A stretch of DNA of 64,000 bases from Aotearoamyces nothofagi (GCA_015345905.1 JADDTR010000003.1:558001-622000), one strand, 5' to 3'. Shown: positions 44,839 through 56,836, counted from the stretch's first letter. Notes: a model not told the origin generated them from the letters alone. Numbers and translations are program-made.

Positions 44839-47109
44839 TCAAATGCCAGATGCTTTTCTTGTAGTGTGTACTCCTGAGGTCGAAGCACCTACACTGCCGA
44901 TTCTACCACTAGTCTTGCGAACACCGGCAGCGCTCGCTACGTTTCTGGTAGCATCTCCGCTTCGCTTTGGGCTGCCTCGGACCTTCATACCAAGAGTTTG
45001 TGAACCACTACCAGACTTCATGCTTCCTGGAGTCTTGGGGCGGCCAGCGCCGACATTTTCAATATCATTGCTGCTATCATTGTCGATTGTGGTGTAGATT
45101 GTGGTAGTAGTTTGGCTCATCGAGCGCTGCTTCTCACTGCGAGCAGGTGAGCGTGATGACTTCCTGCTTGTTCGTAGGCGAACTTGCCATTCTTCTTCAT
45201 CTTCCGAGTCTCCATTGGCGGACTGGCGGTGAATGGAGATCACTTCAGTCTCACGCTGGATTACACGATCATCATCAGTTGTACCATAATTGTTGCTAAC
45301 ATTGCGCGAATATGGGTGATGACGATCAATTCGGCTCGTCTTCCGAGGCTGGCCGGGTGTAGGGGCCGGTAGGCAGTCTTCCTGGACACCGATACTGTTT
45401 CGCTCATTGTCGACCTCTCCCAATGGTCTACGGGTCTTCTGGCTACCGTTTGGTGGCGTGGCAACCTGGGCACTGCTTGCGATATGAAACTTTTGAACGT
45501 GTCTTGTGGGAGTGCTTGGGTCTTTGGCGGCAAGTTTTGCTTTAATCTCTTGCTCAATCTGGGCTCGCATCTCCAACTCGAACTGTTCTCTCTCCCACCA
45601 TTTTCGAAACGTGCCTTGGTTGAGATGAAGCCAGTGTTGTTGAGGTCCGACAACCATACCAGGTCGCATGAAGCGCATGAATGCAATGATCTCGTTGGCG
45701 GTGAAGCCATAACGGTAGATCAGATAAGCGCCGATCAAACAGCCAGTTCTGCCCAGACCAGCCTTGCAATGAACTGCAATACCCTTGTTCTTCACTGTGA
45801 TGGTCTCATGGGCGAGAGTGATGAATTTGCGGACAGTTGATAAGGTTGGGCACGTGCCATCATCAAATATCATGTCAAGATGCTCGATGCCAAGCGCGGT
45901 GAAGTACGATGGCGAGTAGAGCTCAGAGTTCAATCTGACTACGAGGCCAATATCACGTTCGGAGAAATGCTTAAGAACGTTCTTGAACGGTTGAGGAAGA
46001 GTTGGGTGGGCATCAACAGCATCCAGCGTCGAAGGAAGAGTGGCATAAAGAGGAGAATCGGCCGGGATAGTCGCAACAGGTGTGTGCTGTGGCGAAGCAA
46101 ATGCCAGGAAATGGGGAGTCAACCAGTTGAAATCTCCTTGGTCTACTCGCTCGTATCGCTCGTACTCTTCCAGATCAAACTGTGGTAGGGCGCAGAAGCC
46201 TTCCTCCTTCGCTCTCCAAACACCGTATACCACATCCTGGACGGTAATACCGTAGTCAGCCTGGCTGTATCCGGCGTCTCGGAAAGGCATGAGGGGTGGG
46301 TCGGCTTGGGCGATAGGTGCAAGGGCAAGATGAGGAGCCCATGACTGGATTAGGACCATATAGCATGCAAGAAGGCATGCGGCGTTTGCTCGGCCTAGTG
46401 TTTATTAGTCAGTAATGCATCTCAAAGAAACTGGTGGGGTTAATTTACTCCGCGCATCAGCCTTGCTCCAGAACACGACGGGCTTTCCTCTGTTTTCAGG
46501 GGCACCCAGAATATCATGGAATTGTACAGCAAATCGATATAGGTGTCCGATATGTAACGGCCCGAAGTCGTGATGGAAAGCATTGTAGAGTAGGGTGTCG
46601 TCAACACAGAAGTAATATGGAGGAGTTCGATCTTTGTCGGTGACAGGAGTCGGGCCGTCAACAGCTCTGGCTGATCGCTTGCTTGGAGAACGTCTTGATT
46701 GTTTCTGAGAAGGGTATGGGAATAGAGTGGCAGGTGTTGGCGGAACAGTGTACGATGCTAGGTACAATCGGTCTGGGACAAAGGTTAGAGAATATAGAGG
46801 ACAAATAATGCGGTTGAAGATAGTAGGACGGTCCACGTTGACCAGCGATCCTAAAACATGAGTAATATCCTTTGTCGGTGTCTCTATCATATACTGTGGC
46901 TGGTAGACCATGAAGTCCGCCATAACGATGCGACAATGTATGCGAAGGGTGGACGCGCACGCTCAAGACAAAGAGCGCATATGTCAAGGTTTGAGCCAGG
47001 TGAGGAAACCGTGCTGTGGACAGAGCAAAAGGAAGTAGCAACCACGGAGATGCTTACCTGGGATGTACTCGATGATCTGACCATAGTTTGAGCTTGTGGT
47101 AGGCGACAT
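44839..47109 (-). CDS. CDC14: Dual-specificity phosphatase Cdc14
   Basis: Reverses Cdk phosphorylation at mitotic exit and septation. Three exons fit: 47058-47109, 46449-46772 and 44839-46394, giving 643 aa. The first exon encodes MSPTTSSNYGQIIEYIP and splices over 285 bp to RLYLASYTVPPTP, as in other fungal Cdc14 proteins. The N-terminal domain shows AFHHDFGPLHIGHLYRFAV. The catalytic loop is VHCKAGLGRTG (HCX5R), preceded by FDDGTCPT, and MRPGMVVGPQQHWL follows. The tail is disordered and rich in Ser, Arg and Lys. An alternative in-frame Met at 46923 lies inside intron 1 and would give a different N-terminus. Splicing joins SKADARS to RANAACLLACYMV across intron 2. Confidence 0.95.
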
Positions 47110-47716
47110 CTTGATGCGCTATATTTGTAAACAGACTTTTGAGATGTCGTAATGTTGTGTATGATGTAGAGAAAGTTTCGAGGGATCGTTACAGATTGGT
47201 TGATGAAAGAAGGAGATCCTGCTATAGCCTTCGACCAAGCGTCGGATTTGGTCGTGTGCCAATGGAGTGACAATAGTATGTAGAGGATTTATTGACCAAA
47301 TATGCTATGCTATTATCGATACGCACAATAAGCAGTGAAGAGGTAGTCGCTTGAATACAGATAGCCCGCACGCTTTAAATGTAGATAAACGGAAGTCTCG
47401 GAAAGAGATGCATGAGAAGAGGGAAAAGTCGCAGGATGTTATTCTGTTATTATTCTTCAAACGAGGAGCTTGTGTATGTATTCGATATGTGAAAATCGCA
47501 CGAGTCCGGAAGGAGCTAAGCTGTTATTGTTTACCCGTCGAGCTGGCCAATCGAGCGTGCTGGGTCTCTAGCGAGGTTTTGCCATGGCAACGACAGCATT
47601 TCTTTCTCGCAATGCCTCTTCAGCTTGATGACGCGCAATCTCGCCTTCAAGATTGCACCGGCCCTTGATCAATGCGCTCCAGGATCCGAGATTATCGTCC
47701 TGCGTGAATCGATACC
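47110..47716. promoter_or_regulatory. Divergent promoter of CDC14 and PCC1
   Basis: About 600 bp between two divergent start codons. No coding pattern or repeat; both promoters must lie here. Confidence 0.6.
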
Positions 47717-48106
47717 ATGGCCTCCCAAACGGACCCCGAGTTCCCTTGTTCCCTGTGAGCCTGCCTTCCCCTCAATCTATATCGGGCTCTGCAGACTAAT
47801 CTCTACCCGCGCAGAGTTATCGATTTGCCACTGCCGACTGCGCGCCTTGCGTCCTCCGCCATGCAAGCGCTGCAAGTCGACCAGGAGCTCTCTCCGCTGG
47901 TTAGACGATCTTTCTCTGTTATCGCGCCAGCCACGACGCTTGAGCAGGATGCGAGCCTGGCGCGAGGGGAAGAGAAGACGGTCCTGCGCACAGAATATAA
48001 GGCCAGCACAAACAGGATGCTGCGAGTCGCCGTGAATGGGTTCATGGAGAGCTTGACGCTTGTTCTTGGTGTGATGGAACAGTTGGACGTCGACTTGCTC
48101 GAGTGA
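47717..48106 (+). CDS. PCC1: KEOPS/EKC complex subunit Pcc1
   Basis: Small subunit that dimerises within the KEOPS complex, which makes the t6A modification of tRNA and affects telomeres. Two exons (47717-47754 and 47815-48106) with a 60-bp intron give 109 aa. The sequence begins MASQTDPEFPCSLVIDLPLP. It shows the family core ALQVDQELSPLVRRSF and the well-conserved C-terminus TNRMLRVAVNGFMESL then TLVLGVMEQLDVDLLE. Without splicing only an internal Met (47825) is found and the first beta strand is lost. Overlapping antisense frames are shadows. Confidence 0.92.
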
Positions 48107-48981
48107 GACCAAGATGGCAATTCCCTTCTCCCGTCGAGCACTGGAAGAACAGTCATTACCTTGATTCACACTACGACGAATCTCTACTCCTGTTCAGGAG
48201 ATACCCGAGAGTGGCATTGCTTGGCCTGTCCTTGCAAGACTAGAGTTTTTACATCTACAACTCTAGATACACATCGGACACCTAAGCAGCGTACAAAAAG
48301 AAGTCGAGCCGTTTGCCAACATGAAATTTTGTCATATGCACACTAGGTAAATCAGACTTCGGACCTCACTCTGTATTCGGGATGCGTCACAAGTGCTAGA
48401 ATGGCAGTCGATTTATTCGGGATACATCACAGGTACGAGAATAGCAGTCGACTCCCCGCATTTGCAGGATATAAATAAACTGCATCACGCACATTACAAA
48501 AAAGTTCGTTTGTCAGATTCCCTTCCGAAGAGGAGTTCAGGTATCAGACAAGCTCATATATCCACACACGAGAAATGCACAAGCGTTAAAGCCAAACAAT
48601 CACATGACTTTGACTTTCGTTTCACTCCTTTGAATCTCTACTTGAATCTCTACTTGATTCCCCTCTTGGGCGTGATACATCCTTAAATGTGGTATCTCAT
48701 TGCATGATCCAGCAAGCCGGGCCGCCCCGCTCCCCCAACAAGCAAAAAAAAAAAAAAACGCCCCGAGTAATGTCTTCCTTGCATAAACTGTTATATACAG
48801 CATACCATGCCAGCCCGCCGTATTAAATCCAGACGGAATATCTGCTCTACAGGACAGGCGATAGAACCGCGATTGTGGTATTGTGTTGTATCCTACCCAA
48901 ACTCCCAAGAAGAAGAAACGCCTCTGCTCTCATGTTTTTACCATCCCTCTTGCCTCCCTTTTTTGGGCCTTGGAAATCCCA
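48107..48981. other. Convergent intergenic region with a 40-bp duplication
   Basis: About 875 bp between PCC1 (+) and the bHLH gene (-). It contains a diverged 40-bp tandem pair (48374-48413 and 48414-48453), a 12-bp pair GAATCTCTACTT near 48634-48657, and A16 near 48745. No gene supported. Confidence 0.7.
48374..48453. repeat. 40-bp imperfect tandem duplication
   Basis: Both copies start TATTCGGGAT and share the cores GAAT.GCAGTCGA. They differ at roughly one base in six, so the duplication is not recent. Confidence 0.85.
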
Positions 48982-51068
48982 TTAAGCCTTCAGTTTGAGC
49001 TGCGTCTCGGCATCTTCGGCTCTCTTGTTGGCCTCCTCGACCTCTTTTTTCAGTTGCTTGATGTACTCGATGGCCAGTTCGACGGTGCTGGCTTTGCTGC
49101 TCGCGCTCTGGGCGGCCAGCTGAGCTGCGCTCTTTGCGGCCGCGTCAAAGCCGTCGTCTCTGTCTGCCGCATCGGCATCTGCTTCTCCGCTGCCGTTCTT
49201 CTCCCCACTGCTGTCCTTGCTGCTTTTCGGAAGAAGGGTTGCGATCTCCTGTAGAGCAGAGTTGATCCTGTTTCGACGTCCTTGCTCGGCGATCTTATGT
49301 GACGTACGTTTCGAGGTGAGGTTTGTGGAGAGCTCGCTCGGGTAGGAGACGCCGGGCAAGTGGGTGCCTTCGAGGATATTCTGGTAGTTTGATTTTGAAG
49401 CAAGAAGTAGGGAAGCCGTGTCGGCGGCGAACGAAGAACGGCCACCTGGGATAAGTGGCTTAATGCTTGGAGAGATTTTGGGCCTCAGTGCAGGGGACAC
49501 CTGCACAGAGTTGACGCTGTGGCGTTTCTTGGCGCCACGGACAGCGAGTTGAGGGGTCTTCCGTGAAGAGGGGGTGTTGCCATTTGAGCCATTTGACGAG
49601 TTCGCAGATTTTAGTTGTGGACTTGAGGTAGCAATGGCGGTGGTGGGTCGAGTAATGATGGGAGATGGTAGAGGTTTGAAGCCGGGAGTTCGGGCAGATG
49701 TCGAGCTGAGTGTTGGGGTCAGCTGACCATCAGAGTGTGTTTCAATCCGGGCGAGCTGTGGTCGCGGGTTTGCCACTTCTGGTAATAAGAAGTCTTCCAT
49801 CAAGTGGTCATCGACACCTCCATGACTACTTAATGATGGGGATGCCTGGTTTTGGTCCGACTTGGCAAGCTTCATCAGAGAAGCTGGCGTAGCCGGAGAC
49901 ATGGCATTGCCCGAGGCTAGTTGCTGCGCTCTTGTGCTTGAGTGTCCATTTTGCCCTACCAAATATGGCGATCTTCCGGCAGAGTGTGGTAGTGGAGGTG
50001 GGGCCATATCAGACAGGTGCTCTGGCGATATTGAGTCATTGGAGCTTTCCGTGCTGACCGTTGAGTGAGAAGAACTCTGTGGCGGTGCCGATTGTTGGTA
50101 TGGTATTGCTGGCTCCGCTATCTCTAATAGAGTCTGCGGCGAAATCACCGTACTAGACCCCTGCTTTCGTCTTTGAGGCTTAACAATAGGAGACTGGCGA
50201 ACTGCACGAGGCGTCCGAGGTTTTGATGTTGCTTTCCTTGTAGATTTCCTTGTAATAGTGGCTGCACTGGAAGGACCTGGCATTGAGTCCACATTCATAT
50301 CAAGTGGGGAAGCTGTGTTTGATCCATCACTGTGACGTGCCTCGTAGATAGACCTATGCTCATTCTGGGCATGAAGAGCAGGAGAGCTCAGGGGGCTGAA
50401 GTATGCCCCCGGTACAGTATATTCGGGTATGTTGAAATGAGGATCCAGCGGGGTTACCGCGGGAGAGACCAAGGGGGTAAAAGCCATCTATCAACTCATG
50501 TCAGTACTGTAGCCTAGGAAAATTACATCTGAACACATACATCCTGCTCCTTCATCTGTAGCTGGTACCTATCGTACATCGCCTGCTGCTGCGCATCCTG
50601 TTGCAGATAGAACTGGCTATCTCCACTGTGCATCTCGATGCTGTTGGGCGTCGGAGGAACCATGCGACCTTGGGCATAGTAATTCTGCTGCTGCTCCTCT
50701 AATTGACGCTGTTGCTGCTGCCGGCGCTGCTGTTGAAGATACTGTATCTGCGCATCGAGTTGCACAAGGCTATCCGAGGAGGCGACCCCATTGCTGATTG
50801 GGGTCCCTGGAATGGTCGAATGGCCCAAGTCAATTGCCATGTGGTTTTGCACCATGCCGTTCTTTTGCCCAATCATCCCCATGTCGACATCCATAGAAGC
50901 ATCCATTGCATCACTCCCGTCCTGCTGCGAACCAAACTCGGGGAAATCGAAGCCCAGCCCATCACCAAGATTATTCATTCCCAGATCCAGATACTGCTGG
51001 AAGTCGTCCTGGTGCCCTGACGAGAGCGTCGGATCGTGCCCATCCCAGGCGGCCGAAGAATCCATCAT
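48982..51068 (-). CDS. nuc-1: bHLH transcription factor, Pho4/NUC-1 type
   Basis: Likely activator of phosphate-acquisition genes. Two exons (50541-51068 and 48982-50487) with a 53-bp intron give 677 aa. The C-terminal bHLH holds the basic region and first helix TSHKIAEQGRRNRINSALQE; His, Glu and Arg are at the E-box-contacting positions. The loop is long and acidic/Ala-rich, and helix 2 is STVELAIEYIKQLKKEVEEA running into a short coiled coil. The N-terminus has a Gln-rich stretch (QQQRRQQQQRQLEEQQQ) and Asp/Met-rich acidic segments that could activate transcription. Met at 51068 or 51065 is chosen; an upstream frame reaches 51266 but is arginine-rich and unlike the rest. Assignment to NUC-1/PalcA is by bHLH likeness and is less sure than the bHLH call. 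Confidence 0.85.
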
Positions 51069-52932
51069 TACCGTCGTCGGACAAGATCTCGCAACGAGTT
51101 GCAAGATGCGGGGCGTGTTCGCGAGCGTCGAGACGCCCGAAACAGCTGGAGAACCGTGCGCAATCAGCGAGGCTCGATGTCGGCCCCTCCTTCTCCGGGC
51201 AATAACCACGTCGCAGGTATTCGGTGATGCTGAGAGAGAGAGAACGTCGGGTCGTGTGGGAGGCAATGTCGAGGATTAGAGATGTAACTCTGCGGGAGCT
51301 GGGAGGACGGGAGAGAAAAGGCTCAGATGCGAAATGCGCCGGTGGTTCGTCGAACGCCGGCCGTCGGGTGCCTGGCCGCTTCTAGTTCAGATTGCGCCCT
51401 AGTGCGGATGGTGGATGTGGATTGCGACGGTGGAGTGGGAAAGCCGCTGAGAAGCATCACAGATTCGGAAAGGCTGCGGCGCACCAGCCTGTCACGCAAA
51501 TTGTAAATTGCTTCTGGAGGACACGCAGATACAAGACACAGCATCTATTTCCTATATCCGCTCTTGGATATCATCTACCGTATCACCCACCGTTCGTCCC
51601 TTGTGGGCCCGCGATCCGAAGGCCGTTTTCTGTGGGGATTCTCAGCAGATGGCATAGAGGAGAGTGCGACGGCGAGGATCGCGGACGCGGACGTGGACGT
51701 GGACGTGGACGGTCGGTCTAGAAAGACAGCTCTGGCACTCTGCTCCGCAGCCACTGGCTCGCGCTCTCGCTCTCGCTCTCACTCTTCCTCTCGCCCTCGA
51801 CGACCACCGACGGTTCGACACGATTATATCTATGTTATCAATTGCCGGCAAGATGGGTCGCATAGGGTACTGTAACCAGAAGGAACATTTAACACGCGGT
51901 TCACGACTCGGCCTGCAGTCTATGCCATGGATGACGGACTGGGACAGCAGCAGACGGCATGTTCTTCCATAATGAATGAAAATGGGTCGACGAGACGAGA
52001 TGGGATGCCGAGGGAGCTGCAGCCAGCAGGTGACTTTCATCCGGCCAGCGAGTGCCAGGTCTGTCTGTCTGTCTGTCTCGCTGTCTCACCGTCCCACCGT
52101 CGCCCCGTCGTCCCGTCTTGCCTTTTTGCTCGAGTCAGTCAGGGACCCGGTCCTTGTAGCGCGGGGGCTCTTCACTTGACTCTGTTCTTTTACTCCGTCG
52201 ACACCTCAGATACAGCGTGCACACCTGCACCCACTATAGCCATGTAGACACCGCTGCAGATACTGCTATAGACACTACTAATGTATAGACACCGCTGTAG
52301 ACACCACTATAGATACCGCTACAGACACTACTGCCAGTATTATCCCTCCTCGCAAGATCGACCAGGTCGCCGTCGCAGCGGTGTGCTAGCCCAGCAGGTG
52401 TGGGCGTAGTACTCACATAGTAAGTACCTACATAGGGTCAACTTTGGCCATCTCGCATCTCTGCCTCTCTGCCTCTTCCCTGATCCCATCCCATCCCATC
52501 CACCCGCTGCTGCGCGTCACCTGCACCCGGTAGCCGCAAAAATCCCAAAACCGGAAAGTGTTCCAGGCTTTCTTTTTTCTTGCTGATTCTGATACTCCGG
52601 TCCCAGACTCTGTGGCAGCTCAGATCAGCTCACCTGATGGGCCCTTTTCCTTCCTCATTTCCCCCATCACATTCTCCCACCCTCCGTATAATCAAATCAG
52701 GTTCAAGTCAGTCAGTCGGTCAGTCAGTCGCAACCAACCAAGCATTCTCCCCCGACCCCGAAACCCTCACATGCGCTTGCCAGTCAGGGTAGCTGCGGCG
52801 AAGCTACCTGCCTATCTACTGTACCTGCCTGGCCTGGCCTTGCCCGCCGTGGCAAAACTGCGTACTGTATAAATAAACAACCTAATCGCCGGCGCCGGGT
52901 CCGCGCGAGGTGTCCGATACGTAGTCTACAAG

Positions 52933-53006
<74 letters not shown>

Positions 53007-54535
53007 NNNNNNNNNNNNNNNNNNNNNNNNNNNNNNNNNNNNNNNNNNNNNNNNNNNNNNNNNNNNNNNNNNNNNNNNNNNNNNNNNNNNNNNNNNNNNN
53101 NNNNNNNNNNNNNNNNNNNNNNNNNNNNNNNNNNNNNNNNNNNNNNNNNNNNNNNNNNNNNNNNNNNNNNNNCCCCCCCCCCCCCCCCCCCCCCTCCTCC
53201 GCCGCAGCTCTTCTGCTGTGCAGATTCTGGCCCGGGGCTGGGGACCGTCGTCGGACCGTCGGACGCACCCGTGACTTCGGTACGGCCGGTACTTTGCTCG
53301 GGCACGGCGCGGTGGACTTTCGCTTACGTGAGGAATGGGGAGGGTGCGTAGCAGGGTGAAGAAGGCCAGGCAGGCAGGGGCAAGAGGTAGGTAGGTAGGT
53401 AGAGAGAGAGAGAGGAAAGAGAAGCCTCCATCCTTCCCGTCCCCCCCCCCCGTCACGAAAAACCGCCTCTCTCAGTGCCCTCCCTCTACCCTCTAGGGCC
53501 TCCTACTATCGCCTCCCCGGTCGCGCGCGCTACCGCTCCGGCCCTCTCTCTCTCTCTCTCTCGCTTCGCTCTCTCCCTCTTCCCTCTCCAGCAGCGCCGC
53601 CTGCCCAGACGCTCGAGCACGGACACCGAGGATTGGTCGTCGCGCGCCCGCGCTAAACCTGCCCGCCTGCCTGCCCACTGCCCACTGTAACTAACTGTAC
53701 CCGCACGTACCCGGACGTACTGTACTGTACTGTACCTCTCTCTCTCTCTCTTCCTCCCCCTCTCTCCTACCCAGGGACCCAGGGACACGCTTGAGGAGGG
53801 CGCGCGCCCCCCTCGGCCCGTGCAGCTCGCCCGGAGCTCGCTCGCCCTCCTCGAGCCGAGCCCCACACGACGCCCAGGAGGGGAGGGGATAACGTCGGCT
53901 TTCGATTCGGCTCCCGGGCTCCAGCCCAGCCCAGCCCGGCCCAGCCAGTCGTGCAATTCTTTCGTCCCCCCCCCCTTTTCTCTCCGATTTCACGGCTCAG
54001 TCCGCGGTCCCTCTCTGCTGCACAGCATGGCATGGGTTGGCCTTGCATCCCCAACACCTAGCATCCAACATCGAATTGCCAATGCCATTGCCAATGCCAT
54101 GTCGACGCTCCATGCTCACGTGACACCATCAACTTAAATCAACAACAGTGGGATCCTTGGGACATCATGGCTTTCTTCATTCATCTTTCATTCATCTTCA
54201 AACACTACCTCGTGCCACCAATCAAGACTGGCTCTACTAAAGCATTACATACATACATGCGCACGCTCAAAACTACAGAGACAGCTTGGTATCATCAACA
54301 AAAATGTCGCTCCAACTGGGGCCCGTCTATGTGACATCAACACAACGACGCAAAATAATACCTTTGGCGCCCACCACCAAGAACGAAAAACCCCCCCATG
54401 TAAAATTAGCCGAAGAGATCTTTAGCCAGCTCCTGTAGCTCCCGGACATGCAATGACGCTAAAAAGTGATGGTTCTAAAAGCGAGTGTGGGCGTGTCACT
54501 GATTCTCCTTGTACTCCAAATCCAGCCACGACGAC
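51069..54535. other. Second GC-rich repeat island with assembly gap
   Basis: No gene supported in 3.5 kb. It includes GTGGAC repeats (51685-51712), TCTCGC/CTCTCG repeats (51760-51795), TCTG tetramers (52062-52080), loose 15-bp repeats of TAGACACCGCTG type (52230-52340), poly-G, the N gap and poly-C (52934-53194), TACTG pentamers (53717-53735), CT and GA runs (53400-53420, 53540-53565, 53735-53750) and CCCAG repeats (53920-53940). Composition returns to normal near 54100. Confidence 0.75.
52934..53194. other. Assembly gap flanked by poly-G and poly-C
   Basis: 73 G (52934-53006), 166 N (53007-53172), then 22 C (53173-53194). G on the left and C on the right are the same base read inward from each contig end. 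This pattern fits no-signal poly-G calls of two-colour sequencing rather than genomic DNA. Confidence 0.9.
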
Positions 54536-56836
54536 TCATATCCTCGCCTCCCCGCCCAGATTCAGCCAGCTCATATCAGATACATGTTGAGCAGGTGATC
54601 GAGGTGCGTGAGGATCTGGGTACCTGGGCACTGCCACTTGAGGTTGGGATGCTGCCACCATACGTGGTAGTGTTCTGTCGTAGTTGCTCTCCGAATACAC
54701 ACTGCTAGGAACTCGGTCTCCTGCCGTCCAGCCCTGTGCGCCAACGGGCGTCCATGCCTGCTCTTCCGTGACACTTGTAGGTACGCCGCTCGAGAAAGCA
54801 TCTCTATGATCATCGCTATGATCATCAAAGTCCGAGACACTACTCGACGTTGAATGAGGTCTCTCGATTTGGCCAGCAATGCCCTCTCTGAATGGAAACC
54901 CACTCGGAGCGTGTGCAATCACCGGGCTACCAGATTGAACGCGGTTCATTCGAGTCGCCGGTCCCTCGAGTTTCAATGGTGGTACCATTGCAGAATTCTG
55001 AGGTCCTCTACCAGCTCCTCCTGAATCCGAATACTGGGAGTCTGAATCTCTATCAGACCCCGAGCCATACGTGGCCCTCTTGTTCCCAAATCCTATAATA
55101 TTCAGGGCACTTCCGCCCGACCAATACCGGTTCCATCCAGAGCTACGACGTGTACTTCCACGTTGTGTCGTTCGAGGCTTTGGAGCGGAATTCGGAGGCG
55201 CTGTTGCCGGAACAAAGGCAATACCCTTTTCGCTCGGCCGCAAGACTTCTGATGGTTCGAGGCGGCTTTGAGGTATTGGGTTGCTAATGGCAGTCTTGTA
55301 CTTCTTGTTAAAAGTGCTACTACCATTGCTACTAGTGCTGCCCTTTCGCCTACCCAGCACTGATCGACTTGGGCCATTGGTCACCTTTCCCATCAGGATA
55401 GCCATTGATGAGAATGATCCATGCGATCCCTGCGGAGCATGGCCATGTCCCGGGAAGCGGCTTCCTGGATTATTAAAGCTCATGCCCCGATCGGTAAAGT
55501 CCATTGGATCTTTTTCGTCTGGTATGCCGCTGGATCTTCGATGGTGTGCTGCATCTGCCCACTGCCGTTTATTTCGTCGCCATCGGCAAAATAATATGGA
55601 GAGACCAATAATGATTGCGATCCCCACTACAGAGCCAATTACGGCACTCAAGATCGTTATGTTTTTAGACGAAAGACCACCAGAACCACTCGAACTGCTC
55701 GAACCGCTCGAGGAAGTGGCTTCAGAAGCGCTCTGAGAAGGAGAAGAGGCCGTGGTTGTTGCAGAAGGATCTGCCGATGTCTGATCCTGCACTGACTCTG
55801 ATACCAGTGTAGTTGCGTTGACCCAGCAGTTTGCCTTAGCATTGAAGACGCAAAGAATATCGTCATCATTGCCACCAGACATGACGACAAGGCCATTGGA
55901 ATCCATCGCAATCGAGTAGTCAGAACGGGTATCGGTAGGAGCAAATGTTGAGTTATATGTCGGCCAATTAGATACAGTAAGGTTACTGCGCCTCCTCATC
56001 CTTATTTCGGCCCGTCGCTCCATGCTGTAGTTGGCTGTCTCATCCCATAGCGATCGTGCCGTGATTGGTACAGAGTTTGTCACAGGGTCTCCGTTCTGGT
56101 CAACCAGCACTGTTCTGTTGACTTGATTTGGAGCCACTGACATGTCGAAAGTGATGAGGTTCTTGCTACTGTCATCACCGTAAATGAGAACAGCCTTGAC
56201 AGCTGTTGTATTTTTTAATGGGCTTGCTAAAGTAATGTTCGAGTCGACCCACGATGAAGAAGGGTTGAAGATTGATACTTTCGTGTTCGTCTCGCTCCCT
56301 CCGATCATGGCGGCTTCACTCTCGCTCCAAGGTATTAACAACGGTGATATAGCCGGTGGCGCGATTGATTCATATGCTAGAACACTGTAGGGTTCGCTTG
56401 TTGAAATCGTGAACGTCTGTGACGATGCTGCTATGCTGCCATCTTGAGTTCCGGCGTACACGAGGATAGATGCAGACGCGTTGAGATATACTGCGTCATG
56501 ATAGGTTCGGTTTTCGGTTATAGCAGTCGTTGGTGATAGTGATTCCCATTTACCATCGGAGAACGTATAACGCTGAAGACCTTTGTAATCGGCTTGTGAG
56601 GAGTTGGCTGTCCCTCCAACTATATATAATGCTGCTGGAGTTGTGTCATTGCTGCTGGGTGTAGCCTGTACACATACGCCGCCTGTGACGGCCACGCCCA
56701 TAGATAATTGAGCCCATTCTGCGTCCTCTGTCAAAGGGAGTGACTGAAAAGCATCGGCAGAGAAGTAATAGAGTGTGTTGTTGAAAAGAGTAGAGCACCC
56801 TTCTCCCAAAGGAACTGTCGGTGTCGGTAAACTCAT
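54536..56836 (-). CDS. Single-pass membrane protein with extracellular kelch-like region
   Basis: 766 aa in one open frame. Residues 1-345 form a beta-rich region with several N-glycosylation sequons and kelch-like pieces (ALYIVGGTANSS, LVVMSGGNDDDILCVF). A Ser/Thr-rich stalk (about 355-390) leads to one transmembrane helix (about 393-416, ITILSAVIGSVVGIAIIIGL) with a positive stop (RWRRNKR). The cytoplasmic 350 residues are disordered and rich in Ser, Gly and Pro. The layout suggests a cell-wall or surface sensor. Homologues in fungal databases are often labelled as a CLF1 splicing factor, which does not fit a membrane protein; that recollection should be checked. No signal peptide follows the Met at 56836, so an upstream exon may be missing, though none was found. 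Confidence 0.85.
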   Translation of the reverse strand: MSLPTPTVPLGEGCSTLFNNTLYYFSADAFQSLPLTEDAEWAQLSMGVAVTGGVCVQATPSSNDTTPAALYIVGGTANSSQADYKGLQRYTFSDGKWESLSPTTAITENRTYHDAVYLNASASILVYAGTQDGSIAASSQTFTISTSEPYSVLAYESIAPPAISPLLIPWSESEAAMIGGSETNTKVSIFNPSSSWVDSNITLASPLKNTTAVKAVLIYGDDSSKNLITFDMSVAPNQVNRTVLVDQNGDPVTNSVPITARSLWDETANYSMERRAEIRMRRRSNLTVSNWPTYNSTFAPTDTRSDYSIAMDSNGLVVMSGGNDDDILCVFNAKANCWVNATTLVSESVQDQTSADPSATTTASSPSQSASEATSSSGSSSSSGSGGLSSKNITILSAVIGSVVGIAIIIGLSILFCRWRRNKRQWADAAHHRRSSGIPDEKDPMDFTDRGMSFNNPGSRFPGHGHAPQGSHGSFSSMAILMGKVTNGPSRSVLGRRKGSTSSNGSSTFNKKYKTAISNPIPQSRLEPSEVLRPSEKGIAFVPATAPPNSAPKPRTTQRGSTRRSSGWNRYWSGGSALNIIGFGNKRATYGSGSDRDSDSQYSDSGGAGRGPQNSAMVPPLKLEGPATRMNRVQSGSPVIAHAPSGFPFREGIAGQIERPHSTSSSVSDFDDHSDDHRDAFSSGVPTSVTEEQAWTPVGAQGWTAGDRVPSSVYSESNYDRTLPRMVAASQPQVAVPRYPDPHAPRSPAQHVSDMSWLNLGGEARI

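Noticed and set aside
47777-48169. Minus-strand frames of 117-130 codons
   Set aside because: Shadows of PCC1, which has a clear family C-terminus on the plus strand.
51069-51266. Upstream extension of the bHLH protein
   Set aside because: Arginine-rich and unlike the acidic/Gln-rich N-terminus; likely 5' UTR read-through.
52784-53456. Minus-strand frames reading poly-proline and poly-glycine proteins
   Set aside because: They run through the poly-G, N and poly-C gap and are products of the artefact, not genes.
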